Source of the DNA: Panulirus ornatus
Taxonomy: Eukaryota; Arthropoda; Malacostraca; Decapoda; Palinuridae
Length of the DNA stretch: 64,000 nt
Direction: 5' to 3'
NCBI RefSeq assembly: GCF_036320965.1
Contig: NC_092241.1
Location: 4,964,168-5,028,167, forward strand
Positions within the stretch are counted from its first letter, which is position 1. Each line of letters opens with the position of its first letter. Under the pieces are notes generated by a model that was not told the origin of the DNA, searched no databases, and worked only from the letters and a program-made list of their open reading frames with translations. Positions 12,691 to 27,390 of the stretch are shown here, piece after piece. The translations under genes and the position numbers were made by a program.

Positions 12691-14550
12691 TGACTGTATT
12701 GTTGACTGGTTACCGGTGAGGTTATTTAATGTATGTGTGACTCATGGTGAGATGCCTGAGGATTGGCGGAATGTTTGCATAATGCCACTGTACAAAGGCA
12801 AAGGGAATAAAAGTGCTCAAATTACAGAGGTATAAGTTTGTTGAGTATTCCTGGGAAATTATATGGGAGGGTATTGAATGAGAGGGTGAAGGAATGTACA
12901 GAGCATCAGATTAGGGAAGAGCAATGTGGTGGTTTCAGAAGAGGTAGAGGATGTGTGGATCAGGTGTTTGCTTTGAAGAATGTATGTTAGAAATACTTGG
13001 AAAAGCAAATGGATTGTATGTAGCTTTTATGGATCTGGAGAAGGCATACGATAGAGTTGAAAGAGATGTTCTGTGGAATGTATTAAGAATATATGGTGTG
13101 GGAGGAAAGTTGTTAGAAGCAGTAAACAGTTTTTAGCAAGGATGTAAGGCATGTGTACGTGTAGGAAGAGAGGAAAGTGATTGGTTCTCAGTGAATCTTG
13201 GTTTGCGGCAGGGGTGTGTGATGTCTCCATGCCTGTTTAATTTGTTTATGGATGGGGTTGTTAGGGAGGTGAATGTAAGAGTTCTGGAAAGAGGGGCAAG
13301 TATGCAGTCTGTTGTGGATGAGAGAGCTTGGGAAGTGAGTCACCTGTTTTTCGCTGATGATAGAACGCTGGTGGCTGATTCTTGTGAGAAACTGCAGAAG
13401 CTGGTGACTGAGTTTGGTAAAGTGTGTGAAAGAGGAAAGTTGAGAGTAAATGTGAATAAGAGCAAGGTTATTAGGTACAGTAGGGTTGAGGGACAAGTCA
13501 ATTAGGAGGTAAGTTTGAATGGAGAAAAACTGGAGGAAGTGAAGTGTTTTAGATATCTGGGAGTGGATCTGGCAGCGGATGGAACCATGGAAGCGGAAGC
13601 GAATCATAGGGTGGGGGAGGGGGTGAAAGTTCTGGTAGCGTTGAAGAATGTGTGGAAGTCGAAAACATTATCGCGGAAAGCAAAAATGGTTATTATTGAA
13701 GGAATAGTGGTTCCAACTATGTTATATGGTTGCGAGGCGTGGGCTATGGATAGAGTTGTGCGGAGGGTGGATGTGCTGGAAATGAGATGTTTGAGGACAA
13801 TATGTGGTGTGAGGTGGTTTGATCGAGTAAGTAATAATTGGGTAAGAAAGATGTGTGGTAATAAAAAGAGTGTAGTTGAGAGAGCAGAAGAGGGTGTTTT
13901 GAAATGGTTTGGTCACATGGAGAGAATGAGTGAGGAAAGATTGACCAAGAGGATATATGTGTCAGAGGTGGAGGGAAGGAGAAGTGGAAGACCATATTGG
14001 AGGTGGAAAGATGGAGTGAAAAAGATTTTGAGTGATCGGGGCCTGAACATGCAGGAGGGTGAAAGGCGTGCAAGGAATAGAGTGAATTGGAACGTTGTGG
14101 TATACCGGTGCCAACGTGCTGTCAGTGGATTGAACCTGGGCATGTGAAGCGTCTGGGGTAAACCATGGAAAGTTCTGTGGGTCCTGGATGTGGAAAGGGA
14201 GCTGTGGTTTCGGTGCATTACTACATGACAGCTAGAGACTGAGTGTGAACGAATGTGGCCTTTGTTGTCTTTTCCTAGCGCTACTTCGCGCACATGCAGG
14301 GGAGGGGGTTGTTATTTCATGTGTGGCGGGGTGGCTGTGGGAATGAATAAAGGCAGACAGTATGAATTATGTACATGTGTATATATGTATATGTCTATGT
14401 GTGTGTATATATATGTATACGTTGAGATGTATAGGTATCTTTATGTGCGTGTGTGGACGTGTATGTATATACATGTGTATGTTGTTGGGTTGGGCCATTC
14501 TTTCGTCTGTTTCATTGTGCTACCTCGCTATGGCGGGAGACAGCGACATA
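12691..14550 (+). mobile_element. LINE-A, 5'-truncated, RT to long 3' UTR
   Basis: The coding order is HGEMPEDWRNVCIMPLYKGK, a broken GFRRGRGCVDQVF block, MDLEKAYDRVERDVLW, LGLRQGCVMSPCLFNLFMDG, a degraded LFFADDRTLVAD catalytic block (the usual DDTALV is altered) and the full C-terminal domain at 13515-14147. Several stops and frameshifts interrupt it. The 3' UTR is the long form with the large hairpin module near 14274-14340 and the terminal hairpin (loop TATG) near 14520-14548. The end is fused directly to a tRNA-like sequence. Confidence 0.93.
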
Positions 14551-14707
14551 GCCTAGCGGTAGCGTTCCCGCCTGTTACACAGGGGTCCTGGGTTCGATCG
14601 TGGCTGTTGGAGGTTTGTATGTTTTTTTATTGTATATGCGACGCACGGCGATGTGCCAGTGACCGATGCGGGATGCAGAGCATTGCGTCGTCTGCCTAAG
14701 GGTTTGT

Positions 14708-14710
<3 letters not shown>
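14549..14710 (+). mobile_element. SINE-D: tRNA-like element fused to the LINE-A tail
   Basis: TAGCCTAGCGGTAGCG matches a Pol III A box and GGTTCGATCG a B box, about 42 nt apart, with a GTTACAC anticodon-like loop between. The T-loop is one base shorter than in a normal tRNA, and the copy at 33568 shares this. After CTGTTGGAGGTTTGTATG comes about 80 bp of non-tRNA sequence ending at a (GA)n tract. It starts inside the LINE-A terminal hairpin end (GACAGCGACA), with no spacer. Confidence 0.7.

Positions 14711-14782
<72 letters not shown>
14711..14782. repeat. (GA)n microsatellite
   Basis: Pure GA tract. Confidence 0.97.
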
Positions 14783-14784
<2 letters not shown>

Positions 14785-15067
14785 TTGTCATTGTTATTCT
14801 TTGATTGTAAATGAGATTGTGGTAAATGTCCGCTGTGTTTACAACCGAAGGTAAACATGTGATCATGCAATCAGGATTCGTAAAAGGGGGACGAATATTA
14901 ATTACTGGAGACAAGACTTGTATCCTGATAATCATATACTTATAAGACAGTTATGTAACTGGAAATTGGATTTCGAGCCTGTAATAAAAAAAAAATTATA
15001 TCCAGTTTTGATAATGTAAAGTTCTTGATATACGGGGTGTCTGGCGAAAGACATTCCATGATGACTG

Positions 15068-15071
<4 letters not shown>

Positions 15072-15131
<60 letters not shown>
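15072..15131. repeat. (TA)n microsatellite
   Basis: TA tract at the 3' end of a minus-strand LINE-A tail. The 290 bp before it (14783-15071) hold nothing I recognise. Confidence 0.97.
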
Positions 15132-15133
<2 letters not shown>

Positions 15134-15483
15134 CTGTACTTTGTCGCTATCTCCCGCGTTAGCGAGGTGGCGCAAGGAAACAGACGAAAGAATGGCCCAA
15201 CCCACCCACATACACATGTATATACATACACGTCCACACACGCACATATACATACCTATACATCTCAGCATATATATATATATACACACACACACATATG
15301 TGCGTAATTCATACTGTCTGCACTTATTCATTTACTCTGTCGCCATTCCGCCACAAATGAAATGACAACCCCATCCCCCTGCATGTGCGCGAGGTAGCGC
15401 TAGGGAAAGACAACAATGGCCACATTCGTTCACGCTCAGTCACTAGCTGTCATGTATAATGCACCGAAACCACAGCCCCCACC

Positions 15484-15484
<1 letters not shown>
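15132..15484 (-). mobile_element. LINE-A 3' UTR, long form
   Basis: On the minus strand, from GGGGGCTGTGGTTTCGGTGC through the large-hairpin module (GCGCTACCTCGCGCACATG) to the terminal hairpin (loop TAAC). No coding sequence is included. Confidence 0.9.

Positions 15485-15560
<76 letters not shown>
15485..15560. repeat. (TA)n microsatellite
   Basis: A TA tract lies between a LINE-A UTR fragment and the 5' end of SINE-B. Confidence 0.97.
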
Positions 15561-15563
<3 letters not shown>

Positions 15564-15660
15564 CCCTGGGGATAGGGGAGTAAGAATACTTCCCACGTAT
15601 TCCCTGCGTGTCGTAGAAGGCGACTAAAAGGGGAGGGAGCGGGGGGCTGGAAATCCTCCC

Positions 15661-15694
<34 letters not shown>

Positions 15695-15815
15695 TCCAAA
15701 AGAAGGAACAGAGAATTGGGCCAGGTGAGGGTATTCCCTCAAAGGCCCAGTCCTCTGTTCTTAACGCTACCTCGCTAATGCGGGAAATGGCGAATAGTTT
15801 GAAAAAAAAAATAAG
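15561..15815 (+). mobile_element. SINE-B, full length
   Basis: The copy runs CCCTGGGGATAGGGG to GGCGAATAGTTTGAAAAAAA, with an expanded internal poly(T) of about 27 nt and 3' module loop TAAT. It is flanked by (TA)n on both sides. Confidence 0.92.
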
Positions 15816-15879
<64 letters not shown>

Positions 15880-15895
15880 GTGTATGTGTGTGTGC

Positions 15896-15951
<56 letters not shown>
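15816..15951. repeat. Compound (TA)n(GT)n microsatellite
   Basis: A TA tract to about 15878 grows into a GT tract to 15951, after the SINE-B A-rich tail. Confidence 0.96.
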
Positions 15952-15953
<2 letters not shown>

Positions 15954-16271
15954 AGTAAATATTCTGAAGGACTGTTGATTGTATTCGATGATAGGATGTG
16001 ACTTTTTTTGGGATGTTTAAGTATGCGATGTTAGCAACACTTGGAAAGTGGTTTGGTGAAAGAAGAGGTGGAGGAAACCTTGCGTAAGATGAAGTGCGGC
16101 AAAGCGGCTAGAGTGCAAGAGCATAGTTAAACGTCTTAAGAAAGAGGGTAATTTCGTTGTTGTTCGCTTAGTTAGAATTTTCACTTTATATTATCTTGTG
16201 AGGATTGGTATAATGCCTGTGTAGTGCAAGGGGGACAAAAGTAAGTGTTCGAATTAAAGAACTGTAAGTTT

Positions 16272-16272
<1 letters not shown>

Positions 16273-16311
<39 letters not shown>

Positions 16312-16439
16312 CCAAAAGAAGGAACAGAGAAGGGGGCCAGGTGAGGATATTCCCTCAAAGGCCCAGTCCTCTGTTCTTAGCGCTACCTCGCTAATGCGGG
16401 AAATGGCGAATAGTATGAAAAAAAAAAAAAAAAAAAAAA
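16273..16439 (+). mobile_element. SINE-B insertion with target-site duplication
   Basis: A 5'-truncated SINE-B begins at its internal poly(T) and ends in a 23-nt poly(A). The host LINE-A sequence AGTTTGTT is present on both sides (16267-16274 and 16440-16447), an 8-bp duplication. The A-run defines the 3' end of the family. This is direct evidence of retrotransposition, and 5' truncation is typical of target-primed reverse transcription. Confidence 0.88.
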
Positions 16440-17012
16440 AGTTTGTTGAGTGTACCTGGTAATTTGTATGGGAGACAGGTGATTGAGAGGGTGGTGGCAT
16501 GCATAGATCATCAAACTGGGGAGGAGGTATATGGTTTCAGGAGTAGTAGAGGATGTGTGGATCAGGATATTTACTTTGAAGAATGTGTGTGAGAATTACT
16601 GAGGAACAGAACGATTTGTATGTAGCATTTATGGATCTAGAGAAAGCATATGATAGAGTTGATAGAGATGATTAGTGGAGGGTGTTACGAAGTTATGGTA
16701 TTGGAGGAAACCTGCTAGAGGCAGTGATTTTTTTTTCTTTCTTTACGAAGAGAGTTAGGCTGTGTGCGAGTAGGAATAGAGGAAAGTGGTTCCACGGCTC
16801 TTAGATCTGTTTATAGATAGGGTGGTGAGGGAGGTAAATGCGGGGATTTTGGAGAGAGAGTCAGGTGCGTAGTCTGTTGGGGGTGGGGGACCTGGAAGGC
16901 GAGTCAGTTGCTGTTGCTAATGATACGGCTCTGCTGGTAGATTCGAGCGAGAAACTGTAGGAGCTGGTTTCTGACTCTAGGAAAGAGTAATAGGAGAGAG
17001 TTGAGAGTAATT

Positions 17013-17785
17013 ATCGTCACGAACTCAACCGCCCGCAACTACGGGGGTCTCTACCCCTTAAAACATTGAATTAGCCCAGGCTTATGTCCTGAGCTAACTG
17101 TTTCGGTTGCTTCACTGGGGCGATGTAGACGCCGCTACCTCTAGGTAAAAGTCGAGAGTGACGTCTCGAAACACCAGACTCAAATTCATGCTTATCACAT
17201 TTCAATGAATGAATAGGTCAGGATCACAAATACACTTCAAATAATCAACAAAACAATATATTTCAAGTAATAAGAATACAAATAATCCGAACACAAGGTG
17301 GATGCTATGGCGGACTAGCCACCGAAACATTTACTCTAATTAGAAATTACATCTGCTCATAAATACTTCTCTGTTTCCTTCTATAGATAATGCATATGCC
17401 CTTATTCTTCGATATGACGGTTGATCTAGGACAGATAACGACAACAAGGGTATATACAACCTGATTATATAGAGAAACCAGTGCGCACGTCTAGCAACCT
17501 AGCCAGCAACGACCAGGGACAGTGAATCTGCGTTTCGGGAAGTTAGTTTCAGCTCCCAAAATTATTGCATTAACATAACACAGAGTTCTTTATACACGCA
17601 AAAAAAACTAATTTTTACAATACTTTAATAATAATATATATGATCAAATTATGTCAGTGACAAAAAAAAAAATAATAATAGATTTATAACATTTTCGAAC
17701 CTCTAAGAGAAAACGTTATGTTAAGGGACACTGTACAAAGCAAAAACATTTCTTTCGAGGCTCATAAAAAGAGGAAATACTCAAT
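17013..17785. other. Unidentified insertion of about 770 bp inside the old LINE-A
   Basis: LINE-A homology stops after TTGAGAGTAA and resumes at GAAGAAAAGCAAGGTTATC. The intervening sequence has no ORF. It begins ATCGTCACGAACTCAACCGC and has a short-coding, promoter-like composition with AT-rich stretches. A solo LTR on the minus strand is possible, but I see no clear TG...CA termini or target duplication. Confidence 0.45.
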
Positions 17786-18625
17786 GGTATGAAGAAAAGC
17801 AAGGTTATCAGGTTTAACTCAGGAGAGAGACCGGTTATATGGAGTGTGACTTTGAGTGCAGAGAACTTGGAGGGAATAGAGTGTCTCAGATAGACACGGC
17901 AAGGTATGGAAACATGGGAGCTGAAGTGAACCATAAGAAGGTTATATGGGGACTAAGGCGCTAGGAGCATTGAAAAATGTGTGGAAAGAGATAATTACCG
18001 TCTGTGAGGGCAAAGGTAGGTATATTTGATGATACCATAGTCCCAGTGGTGTTGTTACGGATGCAAGGCGTGGGTCCTAGATGACAAAGCACGGGAGAGG
18101 GTAGATGCTTTGGAGGTGGAATGCTTGAGGACATTTTGTTGTGGTGTGAAGAGGGTTGATCGAGTTATAGGTGACAGGTTAAAAGAAAGGTGTAGTAATG
18201 AGAGGTAACAAAAGAGCTGAAGAGGCTATGCTGAAATCGTTTGGACACATGGAGAGGATGAGTAAAGAGAGGTTGACTAAGAGGGTATACATGTCTGAAG
18301 TGGAGGGAACAAGGGAAAGGGATGAACCAAGGGAGTGGAAAAAGAATGGAGTGAAAGATGCTTTAAGTGCTCGGGGCCTGAACATGCTGGAGGGTGTGAG
18401 GCATGCAAGGGATAGAGTTGAGTTGGAGCAGTGTGTTATACAGCGGGCGACGTGCTGTTAGTGGGCTGAACCAGGGCATATGAAGCGGTCAGAGGAAACC
18501 ATAGAAAGGTCTGTGGTTTTGGTGTATTACACAAGACTGATGGAGAGATGATGTGAGCGAATGAAGCTATTTCCACTGTGAATGACGCTATCGTGCTAAC
18601 GAGGATAATGGCGTGGAGGTATTAA

Positions 18626-19709
18626 AGAGGAAAGAAAAAAGATATATTGGTGTTACCGGGCTCCTCCGGCATGAGGTCACACTGCGATTGGTAAGGCTGT
18701 ATCACTGGGAGTACAGTCTCGCCAAAGAACTTCTCACTCTATAGGAGTCCATCGTTCCTCAGCTACTGGAAAGAGCGCAGTTTTGGTGCTGCAGGAGCTC
18801 CTGGAAAAGGGGTCCAGCAATCACTTCAGAGGTTCTGGATCATGATAGATAGATAGATGTACCCCGAGAGGTTGGTGAGGGAGAGTTAGGTCTGGTATCT
18901 TGCACAGACAGGATCCGTTACCACTTGGTTATCCCCGTTACCTGCCGTTTGGATGCAGCGGGCACGCGTGAGGCACGAGGCTCGATCGTGATGCCTCAAT
19001 AACATGACTTGTATCGAGTGTTATCACAGCGGCGTTTCGTGGACTTAAACTCGTTTCGAAATATCGAAAGACGTTTGTTTGGCCTCGTGGATTTCTCATT
19101 TATGATGGTTCAGGTGATGCTGAAGTGCTGTAAAAACGATGGTGCCAGATATCAGTACGAACGCTTTACCAGTAATGGATTCCTCCATTTATTAATGCCA
19201 GAAAAAAAATGACCCCGAGATGTGGATGTCATCCGTCAAGTGCTGCCTGCTGGGTGATCTGTTCCACGATCAAAATACTTTTCGGTTCTCCTCGGTTATA
19301 TTGTAGAACCAGTAGATCCATCACTACACTGCCGCTCGCTCTCATAGTAACCATTCTTTGATGGTCATCAATATGTAGTTTATCAGTGTGAGACATACGC
19401 TTCAGCCCCTGATGTATGTCTCATCATTTCTCCTGCGTGGACGAGAGAGCTCGTGGTACGAGAAATAATTCTCGCTGTTATCTATTCACCCAGTATGAGG
19501 CACAGAGCTTAATGTCTGACTGTGGAGTTTCTTGATACGTGAGCCTTACCCTGCTACTGACGGTGGTGCTAAAGTTTTTTAGGGATACAGTGGACACTGC
19601 TTCTACTGGCTTTTAGATAGTGTAGTATTCTGTTACTCTCGTTTCATATTTCCTCCCTCAGAATACGCCTTTCTTGCATCCTTACAGTTTTGAATACCTA
19701 AATGTAAAA

Positions 19710-19712
<3 letters not shown>
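18626..19712. other. No gene recognised
   Basis: Mixed-composition unique sequence. There is a short GATA run at 18843. Short open frames such as 19009-19212 lack any family signature. Confidence 0.35.

Positions 19713-19767
<55 letters not shown>
19713..19767. repeat. (TA)n microsatellite
   Basis: A TA tract followed by a short GT run. The next 500 bp (to 20270) hold nothing recognisable apart from G-rich runs. Confidence 0.96.
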
Positions 19768-19770
<3 letters not shown>

Positions 19771-20270
19771 GTGTGTGTGTGTACTTTTGCTAAAAACTTT
19801 CATTGTTTTGCTCGTGGACCAACCTTCGCGCGTGACGCGTGCCGCGCATGCTATAGAAATGATCTCCGATCTCCTCGCGTCGTAATGTTCTTCAGTAGTG
19901 ATGACTCCTGTCTTAACTTTAATGGTCGTTAACATGACACTACTCCATAGAAAGGCCTGCTTAATTACGTATGTAGCGCCGACAGACAAGTGAGGTCTTC
20001 AAGATGAATTCTGTTGCCAGATGCAACAGCTGTTAGGGAGGCTAACAGTGGCTGCTGGGGAGATCACGGGGGAGGAGGGGGGATGTCTTGTTGGGTGAAG
20101 TGGGGAGGGGGGGAGGAGTGAAGGCAGATATGAAGTGTCACTCGTGCATGCCTGTTGCTGACCCACTCTGATGTTTACGTTGGCTGTGAGGCGTGGGTGT
20201 AGCAGGGAGTGTGGAGCGGTGGCACCTGGGGGGTCGGGTTGGGGAGGTAGGAGAGTGAGCGCGTGCGCGC

Positions 20271-22409
<2,139 letters not shown>

Positions 22410-22769
22410 TGTGTGTGTGTGTGTGTGTGTGTGTGCGAACCAGTATTTCACATGAAAAATGTTATGAAGAAATTCATATGTTTTCGACTGCTGGACGAAC
22501 CAGCTCACTTTCTCCTGTGAGAGTTATCATAGTGGCTGGAGAAGAGAGAAGGGGTGTGTGTTGCTGCAGACAGCGGGCTGTGTGGACTGACTTGCCTGTT
22601 ATTAGCTCAGCTGGGAAAGTGCTTTCTATTTCCTCTCCCAGCACCGTCCTCCACCTGTCCAGATAACGTAATGTCACGCTTCTCTGTTTGCCTTCCCACC
22701 GTGAAGCTTCCTGTACCAAGACCCCGTAATGGGAAATATGGACATGTTTGCCCTCACTGTAAGGTGTCC

Positions 22770-23080
22770 CACCCCCACTCTGACAGGGTCTCTGTGATGA
22801 CGGAAAGTCTGGCTGGGGCTCTGTGGTGAAGTAAAGTCTGGATAGGTCTCTGTAGTGAAGTAAAGTCTGGCTGGGTCTCTGTGGAGAAGGAAAGTCTGGC
22901 TGGGTCTCTGGGGAGAAGGAAAGTCTAGCTGGGGCTCTGTGGTGAAGTAAAGTCTAGCTGGGTCTCTGTGGAGAAGGAAAGTTTGGTTGGGTTTCTTGGG
23001 TCTTTGTGGAGAAGTAGTCTGGTTGAGTCTCTTTGGTGAAGTACTTTGGCTGGGTCTCTGTGGTGATGGAACGTGTGCTT
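22770..23080. repeat. 29-bp tandem repeat array
   Basis: About ten copies of a 29-30 bp unit of the type AAGTCTGGCTGGGTCTCTGT + GGAGAAGGA. Confidence 0.9.
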
Positions 23081-23111
23081 TTAGAATCAAGACAGTTTGT
23101 TTTCAGACGAG

Positions 23112-23112
<1 letters not shown>

Positions 23113-23179
<67 letters not shown>
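23113..23179. repeat. (TA)n microsatellite
   Basis: TA tract to the left of a Penelope-like 3' end fragment. Confidence 0.97.
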
Positions 23180-23182
<3 letters not shown>

Positions 23183-23242
23183 AAGGATCAATTTTGCGCA
23201 TGACCAAGATATTTCTGTTTCATTTTCCCCGTGGACTCATAG

Positions 23243-23244
<2 letters not shown>
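23180..23244 (+). mobile_element. Penelope-like element 3' terminal fragment
   Basis: It ends GTTTCATTTTCCCCGTGGAC then TCATAGGAATATA, the same terminus as the Penelope-like copy at 42510-43313. Only about 65 bp remain between two (TA)n tracts. Confidence 0.65.

Positions 23245-23321
<77 letters not shown>
23245..23321. repeat. (TA)n microsatellite
   Basis: It joins a Penelope-like 3' end to a truncated LINE-A. Confidence 0.97.
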
Positions 23322-23324
<3 letters not shown>

Positions 23325-23330
23325 TAGGTT

Positions 23331-24711
<1,381 letters not shown>

Positions 24712-25225
24712 CAGGGCAGGAGAGTATGGAGCGTGGTCGGTGAGGCGGCGTCTCCCCTGCCAGGAAGGCTGTGAGCCTGTCCTGTGCCAGCTTGTCCTCC
24801 AGTGTCATGGTGGGCATGACTAGGGGAGGAGGACCCAGCATTAGGGCTGGAGGCCCAAGCGCTATGGGCGGCGGGTGAGCGCGGGCCACTAATGGTAAGG
24901 GGCGGTAGCGCACGGATCCCCACAGGTCCATACCACTACCGAGAAGCATTTGCGACTGTCCTATCATCCGTGGCTGATGCGGGCGTGGGTGGGCCGGGGG
25001 GATGAAGGCTGTGCGAGGGGCGTGGTGATGGTGGTGGTCCATCCGGGACCATCCTGAGCCCCTGGCGGCAGGGTGGAGGAAGCTGGGTATCGGCGGAGGC
25101 GGCGGCGGCGGCGGCCCGGCGGGGCAAGACGCCTGCCAAGGGCTGAGGTATCGGCGCTCACTCTGTGCTCGGCGCACGGTCACTGCTGGGTGCACCCGCC
25201 GACGCGTCGGAGGCGTGACTGACAT
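24712..25225 (-). CDS. First coding exon of an unrecognised proline-rich protein
   Basis: I do not recognise this gene. The frame opens at an ATG with A at -3 and an in-frame TGA a few codons upstream. It encodes 171 residues plus one base and ends at a perfect donor, CTG|GTAAGT. The protein starts basic (MSVTPPTRRR), has eight consecutive prolines at residues 38-45, five histidines at 64-68, a PRPHQPRM stretch, further proline-rich runs around 116-135, and a more ordered-looking end (TLEDKLAQDRLTAFLAGE) near 141-158. It is GC-rich against an AT-rich background and free of known repeats, which argues for real coding sequence. Such low-complexity N-termini are common in nuclear regulatory proteins, but no function can be assigned. 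Translation past the donor runs into intron sequence. Confidence 0.6.
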
Positions 25226-25435
25226 GATTACTCCTCACCTTTACTCTCGATCACCATCATCCTCGTTACCATCAACACCATCATCGTCATTTGCATCTGT
25301 GTCAATACCAAAGTCATACTTGATCTCGCTGCAACTGTTGATTCAAAAGTCACAAGCACCGCCTTAAAGAGCAAGGTCACTTTCAGGGTCACTTTCTAAT
25401 TCAGCGTCGAAGTCACTCGTCAAAGGCGGTGGTTC

Positions 25436-25480
25436 ACTGATGCCAAGCCTCGCCGCTTACAGCCAGCGGCTCCTCTTATA
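25436..25480 (-). promoter_or_regulatory. Candidate core promoter: TATA box and initiator
   Basis: On the minus strand, upstream of the proline-rich exon, TATAAGAGG starts at 25480. An arthropod-type initiator TCAGT lies at 25440-25436. The T-to-A spacing of 42 nt is longer than the usual 30 or so, so this is only a candidate. Confidence 0.25.
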
Positions 25481-27207
<1,727 letters not shown>

Positions 27208-27237
27208 TTGTTCTTCTTCTTCTTCTTCTTCTTCCTC

Positions 27238-27304
<67 letters not shown>

Positions 27305-27333
27305 TACTACTACACACACACACACACACACAC

Positions 27334-27388
<55 letters not shown>
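27208..27388. repeat. Compound (TTC)n(ATT)n(CA)n(TA)n microsatellite
   Basis: Four repeat types follow each other without spacers and end at the start of the best LINE-A copy. Confidence 0.96.

Positions 27389-27390
<2 letters not shown>

Larger units (their letters stand above)
16045..18625 (+). mobile_element. Old LINE-A copy, interrupted twice
   Basis: Diverged RT (GCVDQDIYFEECV-like, FMDLEKAYDRVDRD), a degraded catalytic region and the C-terminal domain (AKSFGHMERMSKERLTKRVYM-like, ARGLNMLEGVRHARDRVELE) can be followed across many frameshifts. It is interrupted by SINE-B at 16273-16439 and by an unknown segment of about 770 bp at about 17013-17785. The 3' UTR has only one hairpin-like module (GACGCTATCGTGCTAACGAG) and ends just after it, unlike young copies with two modules. 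Confidence 0.85.

Noticed and set aside
14549..14610. Functional tRNA gene (Val-like anticodon loop)
   Set aside because: The T-loop is one base short, the T-stem is mispaired and there is no acceptor stem partner. It is better explained as a SINE head.
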